Assembly (NCBI GenBank): GCA_004519485.1 | Contig: CP038107.1 | Location: 558,001-622,000, forward strand | Origin: Nannochloropsis oceanica | Lineage: Eukaryota; Sar; Eustigmatophyceae; Eustigmatales; Monodopsidaceae | Reading direction: 5' to 3' | DNA: 64,000 nucleotides | Shown: positions 64,000 through 64,000 of the stretch, piece by piece | Layout of the letters: each line of letters begins with the position of its first letter | Numbering within the stretch: the first letter of the stretch is position 1 | Made by a program: the position numbers and the translations under genes | The notes under the pieces: model-generated | The model's database searches: none | The model's input: the letters and a program-made list of their open reading frames with translations, nothing else | Told to the model about the DNA's origin: nothing

Positions 64000-64000
64000 C

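Larger units (their letters stand above)
63609..64000 (-). mobile_element. Fanzor-bearing element, right copy (3' part)
   Basis: Contains the C-terminal coding end and the conserved 3' tail. Homology with the left-edge copy stops at the ATAGTTCT arm (63609), which is taken as the element's inner end. The copy is inverted relative to the left one, so both 3' ends face into the window and lie about 63.2 kb apart. The other end of the element is outside the window, so terminal repeats, target-site duplications and any second gene cannot be judged. Confidence 0.7.

Noticed and set aside
1-64000. tRNA, rRNA or CRISPR features
   Set aside because: No T-loop/anticodon arrangement, rRNA block or regularly spaced repeat array was seen on either strand by eye; a tRNA or covariance-model scan would settle it.

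Overview
The window looks like nuclear DNA of a heterokont (stramenopile) alga, and a eustigmatophyte such as Nannochloropsis/Microchloropsis would fit. This is inferred from three things: compact, mostly intron-poor genes with GT-AG introns of roughly 100-400 nt; several nuclear genes with a signal peptide ending in an A-F or A-Y junction of the ASAF type used for four-membrane plastids (ClpP, a glutathione peroxidase, a Trm11-like methylase, a SAP coiled-coil protein); and the gene set itself (cGMP-dependent kinase, PEX2, ER hexose-6-phosphate dehydrogenase). No rRNA, tRNA or CRISPR array was seen.

Edges: both ends carry the 3' end of the same mobile element, in opposite orientation and pointing inward. 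At the right edge (minus strand) the last 49 codons of a TnpB/Fanzor-type RNA-guided nuclease are visible (CxxC knuckle, then RDGNGARNIL). At the left edge a decayed relative is present. The non-coding 3' tails of the two copies are conserved over more than 200 nt, with shared potential stem-loops and a terminal 8-bp inverted pair. That is what a guide-RNA (omega/fRNA) region would look like. Next to the left copy (about 640-1440) lie shuffled Helitron fragments arranged as two palindromes.

2.7-15 kb: a receptor kinase with H-type-lectin-like and EGF-like ectodomains, a small two-exon ORF, EMG1/NEP1 (18S rRNA methyltransferase), a DUF1003 membrane protein with a very long tail, and cathepsin Z. 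15.7-34 kb: cGMP-dependent protein kinase, a five-exon gene of unknown function, a DNAJC9-like J-protein, a cathepsin L-like protease, cytosolic 5'-nucleotidase III, plastid ClpP, an SLC49-like MFS carrier, plastid glutathione peroxidase, and an EF-loop membrane protein. 34-48 kb: SDHAF4, two unrecognised minus-strand genes, an ankyrin-repeat protein, PEX2, and mitochondrial intermediate peptidase. 48-61 kb: a decayed plastid-type gene, a plastid-directed Trm11-like methylase, a carboxylesterase pseudogene, a plastid SAP coiled-coil protein, ER hexose-6-phosphate dehydrogenase, a small membrane ORF, and a large thioredoxin-fold ER protein ending SDEL. 61-63.6 kb is mostly non-coding.

The genes do not form a pathway, but themes recur. 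These are organelle proteostasis (ClpP, MIP, DnaJ, two papain proteases, the PDI-like protein), redox metabolism (GPX, H6PD, PDI-like) and RNA modification (EMG1, Trm11-like). Many neighbours are divergently transcribed over 170-560 bp. Exon boundaries were read by eye from splice signals, reading phase and family alignment from memory; no search was run.
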